Positions 1 through 9,044 of a stretch of 64,000 nt of DNA are shown here, one piece after another. The position numbers were made by a program, and so were the translations under genes. The stretch lies in the NCBI RefSeq assembly GCF_003854275.1, contig NZ_QTQP01000031.1, positions 1 through 64,000 of the forward strand, written 5' to 3'. The DNA is from Burkholderia sp. Bp8963 (GTDB taxonomy: Bacteria > Pseudomonadota > Gammaproteobacteria > Burkholderiales > Burkholderiaceae). Every line of letters starts with the position of its first letter. The first letter of the stretch is position 1. Under the pieces are notes generated by a model. That model saw only the letters and a program-made list of their open reading frames with translations, ran no database searches and had not been told where the DNA came from.

Positions 1-2
1 AT

Positions 3-704
3 GTCGCGGCCGCGCACAGCGACATTGCCCACCGCCATTCGGACGAGGCGACGCGTGCGCATCATCAGGCAATCTACGAGTATCTGGTGCCGGTCGTGAA
101 GGGCTGGAGCACCGAGATGGTGAACGACGTCGCGAGCCTCGGCGTGCAGGTGCACGGCGGGATGGGCTTCATCGAGGAGACGGGCGCCGCGCAGTACTAC
201 CGTGACGCGCGGATCCTGGCGATCTACGAAGGCACGACGGCGATCCAGGCGAACGACCTGGTCGGCCGCAAGACGGTGCGCGACGGCGGTGCGGTCGCGA
301 AGGCGCTGATCGGCGAGATCGGGCAGACGGTCGACGCGCTGGGCAAGCTCGACGGCGCAGCGGCGGCGTCGATGAAGGCGCAGCTCGAGCAGGGCGCGCG
401 TGCGCTGTCGGCGGTGGTCGATTACGTGGTCGCGAACACGAAGCAGGACCCGAACGCGGTGTTCGCGGGCAGCGTGCCGTACCTGAAGCTGGCGGGCGTG
501 GTGCTGTGCGGGTGGCAGATGGCGCGCGCGCTGGTGGCGGCACACGCGAACCGCGCGAGCGATCCGGCGTTCTATGATGCGAAGATCGCGATCGCGCAGT
601 TCTACGCGGAACACATCCTCGTGCAGGCGGGCGGGCTCGAAGCGTCGATCGTCAGCGCGAAGGGCGGCGCGGGCGTGCTCGCGTTGACCGAAGACCAGTT
701 CTGA
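3..704 (+). CDS. acyl-CoA dehydrogenase, C-terminal part (5' end outside window)
   Basis: An open frame enters from the left edge and gives 233 residues. The section GGMGFIEETGAAQYYRDARI followed by IYEGTTAIQ is the conserved C-terminal part of FAD-dependent acyl-CoA dehydrogenases; the Glu of YEGTT is at the position of the catalytic base in many members. The last ~100 residues match the extra C-terminal domain found in the longer (~590 aa) bacterial enzymes. It would oxidise acyl-CoA to trans-2-enoyl-CoA in the cytoplasm and pass electrons to ETF. The gene 30 bp downstream encodes ETF-ubiquinone oxidoreductase, the next carrier in that path. Substrate chain length cannot be read from this fragment. 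Confidence 0.93.
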   Translation, partial: VAAAHSDIAHRHSDEATRAHHQAIYEYLVPVVKGWSTEMVNDVASLGVQVHGGMGFIEETGAAQYYRDARILAIYEGTTAIQANDLVGRKTVRDGGAVAKALIGEIGQTVDALGKLDGAAAASMKAQLEQGARALSAVVDYVVANTKQDPNAVFAGSVPYLKLAGVVLCGWQMARALVAAHANRASDPAFYDAKIAIAQFYAEHILVQAGGLEASIVSAKGGAGVLALTEDQF

Positions 705-734
705 TCTGGAACTGCAGCAGGAGGAGACCCAGCT

Positions 735-2408
735 TTGACTAAAGATGATCTGATCGCGCAATACGGTCCGCGCGAATCGATGGAATACGACGTCGTGATC
801 GTCGGCGGCGGCCCTGCCGGGCTGTCCGCGGCGATCCGGCTCAAGCAGCTCGCCGCCGAGAAAGGCGCCGAGATCGGCGTGTGCGTGCTCGAGAAGGGTT
901 CCGAGATCGGCGCGCACATCCTGTCGGGCGCGGTGATGGACCCGCGCGCGATCACCGAGCTGTTCCCCGACTGGAAGGAGCAAGGCGCACCGCTGACCGT
1001 CGAGGTGACGGAAGACCGCTTCCTGTTCCTGTCCGAGAAGAGCGCGGTCACGACGCCGAACTGGGCGCTGCCCGACAACTTCAAGAACCACGGCAACTAC
1101 GTCATTTCGCTGGGCAACGTCACGCGCTGGCTCGGCCAGCAGGCCGAGGCGCTCGGCGTCGAGATCTTCCCGGGCTTCCCGGCCGCCGAGATCCTGTACA
1201 ACGACGACGGCTCGGTGAAGGGCGTCGCGACCGGCAACATGGGCGTCGGCAAGGACAGCGAGCCGACCGAGAACTTCCAGCTCGGCATGGAGCTGCACGC
1301 GAAGTACACGCTGTTCGCCGAAGGCTGCCGCGGCCACCTGGGCCGCCAGCTGATCTCGAAGTTCAAGCTGGACGCGAACGCCGATCCGCAGGCCTACGGG
1401 ATCGGCATCAAGGAGCTGTGGGAAATCGACCCGGCCAAGCACAAGCCGGGCCTCGTGATCCACACCGCCGGCTGGCCGCTGAAGTCGGACACCTACGGCG
1501 GCTCGTTCCTGTACCACATGGACAACAACCAGGTCGTGGTCGGCTTCGTGGTCGGCCTTGGCTACACGAACCCGTACCTGTCGCCGTTCGAGGAATTCCA
1601 GCGCTACAAGACGCACCCGTCGATCCGCGCATTCCTCGAAGGCGGCAAACGCGTGTCGTACGGTGCGCGCGCGATCACCGCGGGCGGGCTGCTGTCGCTG
1701 CCGAAGACGGTGTTCCCGGGCGGCGCGCTGATCGGCGACGATGCGGGCTTCCTGAACGCGTCGCGCATCAAGGGCAGCCACGCGGCGATCAAGACCGGCA
1801 TGCTGGCGGCGGACGCCGCGTTCGACGCGGTGCAGGCCGGCCGCCAGAGCGACGAGCTCAACGCGTACCCGGATGCGTTCAAGCAATCGTGGCTGCACAC
1901 GGAGTTGCACCGCGCGCGCAACTTCAAGCAGTGGATGGCGAAGGGGCTGTACCTCGGCACGCTGATGGTCGGGCTGGAGCAGAAAGTGATGGGCGGCAAC
2001 GTGCCGTGGACGCTGCATCACAAGCACGCGGACCACGAGATGCTGAAGCCGGCGTCGCAATGCCAGCCGATCGAGTATCCGAAGCCGGACGGCAAGCTGA
2101 CGTTCGACCGGCTGTCGTCGGTGTTCATCTCGAACACGAACCACGAGGAGAACCAGCCGGCGCACCTGACACTGAAGGATGCGAACGTGCCGGTGAACGT
2201 GAACCTGCGCACGTACGCGGGGCCCGAAGGCCGGTTCTGCCCGGCGGCCGTCTATGAATTCGTGAAGAACGACGACGGCAGCGATCGCCTGGTGATCAAC
2301 GCGCAGAACTGCGTGCACTGCAAGACCTGCGACATCAAGGACCCGACGCAGAACATCGTGTGGGTCACGCCGGAAGGCGGTGGCGGGCCGAATTACCCGA
2401 ACATGTAA
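735..2408 (+). CDS. electron transfer flavoprotein-ubiquinone oxidoreductase
   Basis: The product of 557 aa is the membrane-associated iron-sulfur flavoprotein that moves electrons from reduced ETF to ubiquinone. An FAD dinucleotide-binding motif (VIVGGGPAGLSAA) lies near residue 22, and Cys502, Cys526, Cys529 and Cys532 fit the [4Fe-4S] ligands of the C-terminal ferredoxin-like section. The length is typical. The TTG start is chosen because GGAGGAGACC lies at good spacing upstream; an internal ATG at 780 has no comparable site. It sits between acyl-CoA dehydrogenase and thiolase genes, consistent with one beta-oxidation transcription unit. Confidence 0.95.
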   Translation: MTKDDLIAQYGPRESMEYDVVIVGGGPAGLSAAIRLKQLAAEKGAEIGVCVLEKGSEIGAHILSGAVMDPRAITELFPDWKEQGAPLTVEVTEDRFLFLSEKSAVTTPNWALPDNFKNHGNYVISLGNVTRWLGQQAEALGVEIFPGFPAAEILYNDDGSVKGVATGNMGVGKDSEPTENFQLGMELHAKYTLFAEGCRGHLGRQLISKFKLDANADPQAYGIGIKELWEIDPAKHKPGLVIHTAGWPLKSDTYGGSFLYHMDNNQVVVGFVVGLGYTNPYLSPFEEFQRYKTHPSIRAFLEGGKRVSYGARAITAGGLLSLPKTVFPGGALIGDDAGFLNASRIKGSHAAIKTGMLAADAAFDAVQAGRQSDELNAYPDAFKQSWLHTELHRARNFKQWMAKGLYLGTLMVGLEQKVMGGNVPWTLHHKHADHEMLKPASQCQPIEYPKPDGKLTFDRLSSVFISNTNHEENQPAHLTLKDANVPVNVNLRTYAGPEGRFCPAAVYEFVKNDDGSDRLVINAQNCVHCKTCDIKDPTQNIVWVTPEGGGGPNYPNM

Positions 2409-2449
2409 TGCGGACGCGCACTGACGCGCGGACGAACAGGAGCGAGACG

Positions 2450-3646
2450 ATGAGCAATGCAGCGAAAGAAGTCGTGGTGGTGAGCGGTGTCCGTACCGCA
2501 ATTGGCGATTTCGGCGGAAGCCTGAAGGATTTCGCGCCGACCGAACTGGGTGCGAAGGTCGTGCGCGAAGTGCTGGCGCGTGCGAACGTGCCCGGCGAAG
2601 CGGTCGGCCATGTCGTGTTCGGCCACGTTGTGAACACCGAACCGAAGGACATGTATCTGTCGCGCGTCGCGGCGATCGACGGCGGCGTCGCGCAGCACAC
2701 GCCCGCGCTGAACGTGAACCGGCTGTGCGGCTCGGGCCTGCAGGCGATCGTGTCGGCCGCGCAGACGATCCTGCTCGGCGACGCCGACGTCGCGATCGGC
2801 GGCGGCGCGGAGAACATGAGCCGCGCGCCGTACACGGTGCCGGCCGCGCGCTTCGGCCAGCGGATGGGTGACGGCAAGCTCGTCGACATGATGCTCGGCG
2901 CGCTGCACGACCCGTTCCAGACGATCCACATGGGCGTGACCGCCGAAAACGTCGCGCGCAAGTACGGCATCACGCGCGACGAACAGGACGCACTCGCGCT
3001 CGAATCGCATCGTCGCGCGGCGCGCGCGATCGCGGAAGGGCGCTTCAAGGACCAGATCCTGCCGATCGCGATCCGCACGCGCAAGGGCGAAGTGCAGTTC
3101 GATACCGACGAGCACGTGCGCAACGACGCGAGCGCTGACGATTTCACGAAGCTCAAGCCGGTGTTCGCGAAGGAAAACGGCACGGTGACGGCCGGCAATG
3201 CGTCGGGCATCAACGACGCAGCGGCAGCCGTGCTGATGATGAGCGCAGACGCGGCACGCGCGCAGGGCGTGAAGCCGCTCGCGCGGCTCGTGGCGTATGC
3301 GCACGCGGGCGTCGATCCGGCGTACATGGGCATCGGCCCCGTGCCGGCCACACAGAAGGCGCTCGAGCGCGCGGGGCTGACGATCGCCGATCTCGACGTG
3401 ATCGAGGCGAATGAAGCGTTTGCCGCGCAGGCGTGCGCGGTCACGAAGGAACTTGGTCTCGATCCGGCGAAGGTGAACCCGAACGGCTCGGGCATCTCGC
3501 TCGGCCACCCGATCGGCGCGACGGGCGCATTGATCACGGTCAAGGCGCTGTACGAGCTGAAGCGCATCGGCGGCCGCTACGCGCTCGTGACGATGTGTAT
3601 CGGCGGCGGGCAGGGGATTGCGGCGATCTTCGAAAACCTTCAATAA
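2450..3646 (+). CDS. bktB: beta-ketothiolase (acetyl-CoA C-acyltransferase), BktB type
   Basis: This 398-aa thiolase is very close in recalled sequence to Cupriavidus BktB, which cleaves or condenses C4-C6 beta-ketoacyl-CoAs. The catalytic set is complete: Cys93 in the RLCGSG motif, His353 in GHPIGATGA and Cys383 in CIGGGQG. The ATG start is preceded by AGGAGCGAG; the frame is open further upstream but that part overlaps the ETF-QO gene. It lies 41 bp after ETF-QO and 33 bp before a 3-hydroxyacyl-CoA dehydrogenase, so it probably does the last step of the same beta-oxidation spiral. It could also feed PHA synthesis in reverse. Confidence 0.94.
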   Translation: MSNAAKEVVVVSGVRTAIGDFGGSLKDFAPTELGAKVVREVLARANVPGEAVGHVVFGHVVNTEPKDMYLSRVAAIDGGVAQHTPALNVNRLCGSGLQAIVSAAQTILLGDADVAIGGGAENMSRAPYTVPAARFGQRMGDGKLVDMMLGALHDPFQTIHMGVTAENVARKYGITRDEQDALALESHRRAARAIAEGRFKDQILPIAIRTRKGEVQFDTDEHVRNDASADDFTKLKPVFAKENGTVTAGNASGINDAAAAVLMMSADAARAQGVKPLARLVAYAHAGVDPAYMGIGPVPATQKALERAGLTIADLDVIEANEAFAAQACAVTKELGLDPAKVNPNGSGISLGHPIGATGALITVKALYELKRIGGRYALVTMCIGGGQGIAAIFENLQ

Positions 3647-3679
3647 TCGACCGCTCAGCACCCGACCACAGGAATCGTC

Positions 3680-4534
3680 ATGGCAATCGAAACCGTAGGC
3701 GTCGTAGGCGCCGGAACCATGGGCAACGGCATTGCGCAGACCGCCGCCGTTGCAGGACTCAACGTCGTGATGATCGACGTCAACGACGCGGCGCTCGCGA
3801 AGGGCGTCGCGACGCTGAAGGGCAGCCTCGACCGGCTCGTGTCGAAGGACAAGCTCGACGCTGCGACGCGCGACGCCGCGCTCGCGCGCATCGAGACGTC
3901 GACCGACTACGAGCGTCTCGCGACGGCCGACATCGTGATCGAAGCGGCGACCGAGAACGTCGAGCTGAAGGCACGCATCCTGAAGCAGATCGAAGCGGTC
4001 GTGCGCGCGGACGCGATCATCGCGACGAATACGTCGTCGATCTCGATCACCGCGCTCGCTGCGCCGCTCGCCGATCCGTCGCGCTTCGTCGGCATGCACT
4101 TCTTCAATCCGGTGCCGCTGATGCCGCTCGTCGAGATCATCCGCGGGCTGCAGACGAGCGACGCGGCGGCTACCGCGGTACGCGAGCTGACCGAGCGCTT
4201 CGGCAAGTCGCCGATCGGCGTGCGCAACTCGCCGGGCTTCGTCGTCAACCGCATCCTGGTGCCGATGATCAACGAGGCGTTCTTCCTGCTCGCCGAAGGC
4301 GTTGCGTCGGCCGAGGAGATTGACCAGGGGATGAAGCTGGGTGCGAACCATCCGATCGGGCCGCTCGCGCTCGCGGATCTGGTCGGGCTCGACGTGTGCG
4401 TCGCGGTGATGGACGTGTTCCTGAAGGACTTCGGGGATCCGAAGTACCGTGCGTGCCCGCTGCTGCGCGAGATGGTGTCGGCCGGGCGCCTTGGGCGCAA
4501 GACGGGCCGCGGCGTTTACGACTACAGCGCTTAA
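3680..4534 (+). CDS. 3-hydroxyacyl-CoA (3-hydroxybutyryl-CoA) dehydrogenase
   Basis: The 284-aa product has an N-terminal Rossmann fold with GAGTMG at residues 10-15, the NTSSIS segment around 117-122, and the catalytic His140 in GMHFFNPVP. The helical C-terminal dimerisation domain follows ([15 protein letters not shown]). It oxidises (S)-3-hydroxyacyl-CoA to 3-ketoacyl-CoA with NAD+, directly supplying BktB encoded just upstream. The length is that of the single-function Hbd/PaaH family rather than the large FadB fusion. It is the last gene before a strong intrinsic terminator. Confidence 0.95.
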   Translation: MAIETVGVVGAGTMGNGIAQTAAVAGLNVVMIDVNDAALAKGVATLKGSLDRLVSKDKLDAATRDAALARIETSTDYERLATADIVIEAATENVELKARILKQIEAVVRADAIIATNTSSISITALAAPLADPSRFVGMHFFNPVPLMPLVEIIRGLQTSDAAATAVRELTERFGKSPIGVRNSPGFVVNRILVPMINEAFFLLAEGVASAEEIDQGMKLGANHPIGPLALADLVGLDVCVAVMDVFLKDFGDPKYRACPLLREMVSAGRLGRKTGRGVYDYSA

Positions 4535-4595
4535 CTTGCGGGAATGCGCGGGAACGCGGGCGCGTTCGGCGCGCCCGCGATTTCAGCGGAATGAG

Positions 4596-4621
4596 ACGGC
4601 TGCCACTCGGCAGCCGTTTTT
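4596..4621 (+). terminator. Rho-independent terminator of the beta-oxidation genes
   Basis: A perfect 9-bp stem, ACGGCTGCC and GGCAGCCGT with loop ACTC, runs straight into a T5 tract. It lies 62 bp after the dehydrogenase stop codon and matches the end of that transcription unit. Confidence 0.88.
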
Positions 4622-4911
4622 GCATTTCAGGTTCGTCACGAATATCGCTCGTCAGTTCTATGGCAGAGACGGCCTGCATTTGGAGCGTTCTCAAAAACAG
4701 AACACTCTCGACGAGTCGATGCTATTGGCGGGCAAATTTGGCGCGTGGACACTGAATTTGCGCGCCGGGATATGCGATCGGGATCTGCCGGGATCATATC
4801 CGTCGGGGGAGTAGATCAATTTCGACTGGACGCGCTCGGTCCGGAATCTTTTGAATATGGATTCCTCACTATAAAAACCTTCGCATTACACGTTTCGGTT
4901 GGAGAGAGGCA
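4622..4911 (+). promoter_or_regulatory. probable promoter region of the amino-acid binding protein
   Basis: No gene is seen here. A -10-like TATAAA lies at 4870-4875, about 40 bp before the start codon. Immediately upstream is an inverted repeat, GGAATC at 4843-4848 and GATTCC at 4860-4865, which could be a regulator site over the -35 area. No good -35 hexamer is visible. This is a reading of sequence pattern only. Confidence 0.35.
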
Positions 4912-6057
4912 ATGAATCTTTCGAAATCGGTTGCATTGATCGGCGGCGCCGTCCTTGCCTGCGCGTCCGGCGTCGCGAGCGCCCAGGAGGACACGGTGAA
5001 GCTCGGGTTTGCCGGCCCGCTGACTGGCCAGAATGCGAACCTCGGCAAGGATGTCGAACGTGGTGCGCGAATGGCCGTTGACGATCTGAACGCCAATCCG
5101 CCGGTGATCGGCGGCAGGAAGGTCAGGATCGAGCTTCAGGTGGAAGATGATGGCGGCGATCCGCGGCAGGCCACCCAGGTCGCGCAGCGGCTCGTCGACG
5201 CGAAGGTCAGGGGTGTGGTCGGGCACTTCAACTCCGGTGCGACGATTCCGGCTTCGAAGATCTACTTTGACGCGCATGTTCCGGAGATCTCGCAGTCGTC
5301 AACCAACCCGAAGTACACGCAGCAAGGCTTCGATACGGCCTTTCGGCTGGTCGCGAACGATGGCCAGCTCGGCTCGGTCCTGGGCAAGTACGCGGTGCAG
5401 AAATGGAACGCGAAATCCGTGGCGGTCATCGACGATCGGACAGCGTATGGACAAGGCATTGCCGACGAATTTCTGAAGGCGGCAACGGCCGCGGGCGCGA
5501 AACTGGTCTCACGGCAATACACGACCGACAAGGCAACCGATTTTCGTGGTGTGTTGACTGCGGTGAAAGGCGAAAATCCCGATATCGTCTTCTATGGCGG
5601 CATGGATGCGCAGGGCGGCCCGATGATCAAGCAGATGCAGCAGCTCGGCATGGCGTCGAAGTTCATGGGCGGCGACGGCATCTGTACCGGCGAGTTGCCG
5701 AACCTCGCCGGTGCGGCGCTCAACGGCCGGCAGGTCATATGTGCGGAAGCGGGCGGCATCACACAGGAGTATGAGCCGGGGATGGAGAACTTCAGGGCGC
5801 GCTTCAAGCAGAAATACGGTCAGGACGTGGTGATCTATGCGCCGTATGCGTACGACGCCATCATGATTCTGGTCGACGCGATGAAGCGCGCCGGTTCGTC
5901 CGATCCTGCGAAGTATCTGCCATATCTGAAGAAGACGGACTACAAGGGCGTGATCGGCGAGACGCGTTTCGATCCGAAGGGCGATCTGCAGAACGCAACG
6001 CTGACCCTGTATACGTTCAAGGACGGCAAGCGCGAAAGCCTCGGCGTTCAACACTGA
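4912..6057 (+). CDS. branched-chain amino acid ABC transporter, periplasmic binding protein (LivJ/LivK type)
   Basis: The 381-aa product begins with a Sec signal peptide (hydrophobic residues 7-22, likely cut after the ASA near residue 24). The mature part starts TVKLGFAGPLTGQN, the usual opening of the receptor family ligand-binding fold (Peripla_BP_6). It would bind branched-chain or related amino acids in the periplasm and deliver them to a Liv-type permease. GGAGAGAG lies upstream of the ATG. No permease or ATPase genes are adjacent, so it must work with a transporter encoded elsewhere. The ligand cannot be fixed from sequence. Confidence 0.93.
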   Translation: MNLSKSVALIGGAVLACASGVASAQEDTVKLGFAGPLTGQNANLGKDVERGARMAVDDLNANPPVIGGRKVRIELQVEDDGGDPRQATQVAQRLVDAKVRGVVGHFNSGATIPASKIYFDAHVPEISQSSTNPKYTQQGFDTAFRLVANDGQLGSVLGKYAVQKWNAKSVAVIDDRTAYGQGIADEFLKAATAAGAKLVSRQYTTDKATDFRGVLTAVKGENPDIVFYGGMDAQGGPMIKQMQQLGMASKFMGGDGICTGELPNLAGAALNGRQVICAEAGGITQEYEPGMENFRARFKQKYGQDVVIYAPYAYDAIMILVDAMKRAGSSDPAKYLPYLKKTDYKGVIGETRFDPKGDLQNATLTLYTFKDGKRESLGVQH

Positions 6058-6064
6058 GGACGGG

Positions 6065-6091
6065 GCGCGACGAGCATCGTGCTTGTCGCGC
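6065..6091 (+). terminator. stem-loop after the binding-protein gene
   Basis: A 12-bp stem (6065-6076 with 6080-6091, one G-U pair, 3-base loop) lies 7 bp after the stop codon. It has no immediate T-run, only a pyrimidine stretch further on, so termination is likely but not certain. Confidence 0.5.
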
Positions 6092-6120
6092 GCCGCCTCC
6101 TTTCATGCAATCAGTGCGCT

Positions 6121-6161
6121 TGCGTCCTCGCCTTCGCTATCAAGACAACGGCGAGGACGCA
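6121..6161. repeat. perfect 12-bp inverted repeat between convergent genes
   Basis: TGCGTCCTCGCC at 6121-6132 pairs exactly with 6150-6161 around a 17-base loop. It is placed between the ends of the binding-protein gene and the opposing VOC gene. A bidirectional terminator is the simplest explanation, although the loop is long and there is no strong T tract. Confidence 0.55.
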
Positions 6162-6287
6162 TGTCTTTGAGCGTGTGCCTGATCGAAGCAGAAGCGGATC
6201 TCGCCCTTCGTGCCAGGCTCACGAACCGACGAACCGGATTGCGAAAGCGTCCGGCGTTCTGTCCTCAGCCGAACGTCTCGAACGCTA

Positions 6288-7175
6288 CTACTGCACGAAT
6301 TCGATGATCGTATTGCCTGCCGAATCAGGCGACACGGCAATGCCTTTCGACGTTCTTCCGAATTCGACCGCGTTCTCCGCCAGAACCTTCCCGGTGTGTT
6401 CGATATCCCGCACACGGAGCTGCAGCGCAATACCGTGAGGTTTATCGGTGTAGCTGATCGGCAGACCGACCGCGGCAAAGCGATCTTCAGCCTGCGCTGG
6501 CGTAAGCGCAACCACGCGCCCGCAGCCGGTATCGGCTTCGACGTGACCGTCTTTACGCGACGTACGGTCAGTACCGAAAAGTCTGGACCACCGTTCTTCG
6601 AGGAGACCGAGCTCAGGCGTCACGTACACCACCTCATCAACGGCAATCGCGCCATTCGCGTGGTTTTGCCAATCCTTCCGCCAGATGAACTCCGGGCGAT
6701 GTTGCTGGCAGAGGAAGTTGGACGCGTCGCCCAGTTCCGTATCCATCACCATGCCGAGCGACACAACCGCTTCGTCCGGCTTGCCGTCCGGCGTCGTGAT
6801 CTTGCGGCGAAACTCGACGCGTTGCTGAACCGGCAGCCCCGTTGCCTTGATCGCCGCAAAATCGGCATCGATATCCTTGCTGTGCAGCGCGAGCAGCCCG
6901 AGGCCTTCCGACCGGTCGAGGAATTCACCGAGCGTGCGGCCGTAGCAGAACCCGTTGACCTCGCCCGTGCCGAATTTCGACCGGTCGTCAATCCCGATCA
7001 CCTCGATGAAGTTGTTCTCGAACATCATCAGCGTGAGAACCGAGCCCCACGGATGATAGGAAATCGGGCTCGGCGAAAAGCCGAGGCGCTTGTACTTTTC
7101 CACCGCCTGTGGGTGATTTCTCACCGAGACGACAGGGTGGTCGATGCCGAGGCGATGCTGGTTCGGAGGAAGCAT
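6288..7175 (-). CDS. VOC superfamily (glyoxalase-like) protein
   Basis: The 295-aa product starts GIDHPVVSVRN near residue 9, the opening of a vicinal-oxygen-chelate domain, and contains a second half with similar spacing (AIAVDEVVYV). It resembles the glyoxalase-like family (PF13468 type) rather than a defined dioxygenase or lyase. Its reaction is unknown. The start at 7175 is preferred because GAGG lies seven bases upstream; an ATG two codons earlier (7181) is too near that site. It lies 10 bp after the stop of cysE and is almost certainly co-transcribed with it. Confidence 0.8.
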   Translation of the reverse strand: MLPPNQHRLGIDHPVVSVRNHPQAVEKYKRLGFSPSPISYHPWGSVLTLMMFENNFIEVIGIDDRSKFGTGEVNGFCYGRTLGEFLDRSEGLGLLALHSKDIDADFAAIKATGLPVQQRVEFRRKITTPDGKPDEAVVSLGMVMDTELGDASNFLCQQHRPEFIWRKDWQNHANGAIAVDEVVYVTPELGLLEERWSRLFGTDRTSRKDGHVEADTGCGRVVALTPAQAEDRFAAVGLPISYTDKPHGIALQLRVRDIEHTGKVLAENAVEFGRTSKGIAVSPDSAGNTIIEFVQ

Positions 7176-7185
7176 CCACATACCT

Positions 7186-7965
7186 CTAGTTGTCTGACGG
7201 AGCAGCAATCGCAGCGTACGTGGCGGCGACCGGTTTGATGACCTTGGCCGGCACACCCGCGGCAACCATGTTCGCCGGAATCGATTGCCGTACGACGCTG
7301 CCGGCGGCGATGACCGCGTTCTCGCCGATTTCGATATTGCCGAGGATCAGCGCATGAGCGGCGAGCGTCGCGCCGCGCCGGACTTTCGGATGCCGGTCGC
7401 CCGATTCGCTGAACGTGCTGCCCAGCGTAACGCCGTGCCAGATGCTGACGTCGTCTTCGATCACGGCCGTCTCGCCGATCACGATGCCCATCGCGTGATC
7501 CACGAACAGGCCCTTGCCGATCCGCGCGGCCGGGTGGATGTCGACGTTGTAGATCCGGGCGCCCCAGTTCTGCAGCAGCACGGCGAACGTGCGCTCGCCA
7601 TTGCCCCAGTACGCGTGCGCGATGCGATGGAGCTGGACGGCGAGGATGCCGCGGAAGGCCAGGAACGCGGACAGCGCATTCGGGCACGCGGGATTCGCAC
7701 TTGCAATCTTGTGGATGTCCGCGGCCGCCTGTTCGCTGATCGCAGCCGACGCGATCGTCCGTTCGAACTCGGCCGAGAAGTCCGGAAGCGAACTGTCCAT
7801 CGTCACGAGTTCGGATGCAAGCAACGTGGCCAACGCCTGACAAAGCGACTCGTGGCGGAGAACGGTTTTCCGGTAGTACGCGCGCATCGCCGGCCGGGCG
7901 GTTGCCTCCCGCTCGGCTTCGAGCAGGATCGTCCGCCAGACGGCGTCGTCATTGAACATGTCCAA
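7186..7965 (-). CDS. cysE: serine O-acetyltransferase (CysE type)
   Basis: The product of 259 aa has the N-terminal helical domain of CysE (to about residue 130) followed by left-handed beta-helix hexapeptide repeats (IHPAARIGKGLFVDHAMGIV, then VIEDDVSIWHGVTLG), and ends with the family signature AGVPAKVI. It would acetylate L-serine from acetyl-CoA to give O-acetylserine for cysteine synthesis. AGGAGAG precedes the ATG. It is paired with a VOC gene, not with sulfur assimilation genes, and so is probably a specialised copy rather than the housekeeping enzyme. An acetyltransferase for another hydroxy-amino acid is possible. Confidence 0.85.
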   Translation of the reverse strand: MDMFNDDAVWRTILLEAEREATARPAMRAYYRKTVLRHESLCQALATLLASELVTMDSSLPDFSAEFERTIASAAISEQAAADIHKIASANPACPNALSAFLAFRGILAVQLHRIAHAYWGNGERTFAVLLQNWGARIYNVDIHPAARIGKGLFVDHAMGIVIGETAVIEDDVSIWHGVTLGSTFSESGDRHPKVRRGATLAAHALILGNIEIGENAVIAAGSVVRQSIPANMVAAGVPAKVIKPVAATYAAIAAPSDN

Positions 7966-8081
7966 AGTCGCTCTCCTTTAGCGCAAGTGTGGGCGTGTCA
8001 AAAACGATCGCAAATGCCGCGGATGCGCATCTTTGTTCTAAAAATCAGATCGCAGCGGCCTGCGGGATCGTCGTGTGCTGG

Positions 8082-8101
8082 TCGGCTCGGCTCGGCTCGG
8101 C
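8082..8101. repeat. pentanucleotide tandem repeat (TCGGC)4
   Basis: Four exact copies of TCGGC occur in the gap between cysE and the LysR gene, just beyond the LysR stop codon. It is not inside a reading frame that looks real, so an effect on expression would have to be at RNA or promoter level. Confidence 0.8.
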
Positions 8102-8124
8102 GCGCATGCCGCCGGCGTGCCGCA

Positions 8125-9036
8125 TTACCGGAACGCGCGCATTTGAGCGTTCATCAGCTGAAGCATCTTGTTCGACGCAACGGACAGCTTCCGCCCGACG
8201 CGCGTCACCAGATGCGCTTCGGCATTGGCCAGGATCGGATGATCGATCGGGATTGCAAACAGCTCACCGGCATCGATTTCGGTCGAAACGGCGAATGCGG
8301 GAAGGCAGACGATGCCCAGCCCGGATTTCACGAACTGCTTGAGGATCGTGATGGAGTTCGTCGTCACGACCGGATCGAAGCGGATTTTCTCGGCGAATTC
8401 GACCGCTTCCAGCATTTGCCGCGTGCCGTACGACGCGTGGGTCGCGGCAAGCGGATAGGACGCCAGCTCTGCGACCGTCATCGCTTTGCCCCGGCCTCGC
8501 AGCGGGAAATCCGGCCCGACGATGGCCATCATCGGCTGCAACTTCGACGCTCTCGACACGATCTTCGCATCGGGCGGCGGATTGTAGACGAGCCCGATTT
8601 CGCCTTCGTCCTCGGTGACCTTGCGCACCACTTCGTTGGTGCCCGCGAGATCGAGGTTGATATGGATTCCCGGATATTGCTTGCAGAAGGTCTGCATCGG
8701 GCCTGCGAGCATGTCCGACACGAAGCCTTCACCGAGGACGATATTGACGTGGCCGGTTCGCAGCCCCCTCAATTCCTGCAGCCGTGACAGCAGGTCGTCC
8801 TTGTGCGCCAACTGCTCGCGGAAGTACTCGATCACACACTGGCCGGCCTCGGTCGGCGTGACCCCTCGCGCGTGACGCTCGATCAGCACGGCGCCGAGTT
8901 CCCCTTCGAGCAGGCCGATCTGTCTGCTGACCGCGGACGGCGCGACGTTCAGCCAGTCGGCGGCGGCACGGATGGTGCCGCACCGCACGGCCTCGAAGAA
9001 GTACACGATCCTGCTGTCCGTCAGATTCTCGACCAT
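8125..9036 (-). CDS. LysR-family transcriptional regulator
   Basis: The 303-aa protein has an N-terminal winged helix-turn-helix (residues 8-66, with the typical RAAADWLNVAPSAVSRQIGLLE segment split over the recognition helix) and a periplasmic-binding-like effector domain. The start at 9036 places the HTH at the normal distance from the N-terminus; the frame is open further upstream without need. It is divergent from the hydroxyisobutyrate-dehydrogenase-like gene, and by family habit would control that operon, with cysE/VOC behind it. Its effector is unknown. Confidence 0.92.
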   Translation of the reverse strand: MVENLTDSRIVYFFEAVRCGTIRAAADWLNVAPSAVSRQIGLLEGELGAVLIERHARGVTPTEAGQCVIEYFREQLAHKDDLLSRLQELRGLRTGHVNIVLGEGFVSDMLAGPMQTFCKQYPGIHINLDLAGTNEVVRKVTEDEGEIGLVYNPPPDAKIVSRASKLQPMMAIVGPDFPLRGRGKAMTVAELASYPLAATHASYGTRQMLEAVEFAEKIRFDPVVTTNSITILKQFVKSGLGIVCLPAFAVSTEIDAGELFAIPIDHPILANAEAHLVTRVGRKLSVASNKMLQLMNAQMRAFR

Positions 9037-9044
9037 ATGTCCCC

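Noticed and set aside
2393-4351. Long leftward reading frame of about 650 codons opposite bktB and the hydroxyacyl-CoA dehydrogenase
   Set aside because: It is the antisense shadow of high-GC genes; composition is Arg/His-rich without any known family, and both genes on the other strand have intact active sites.
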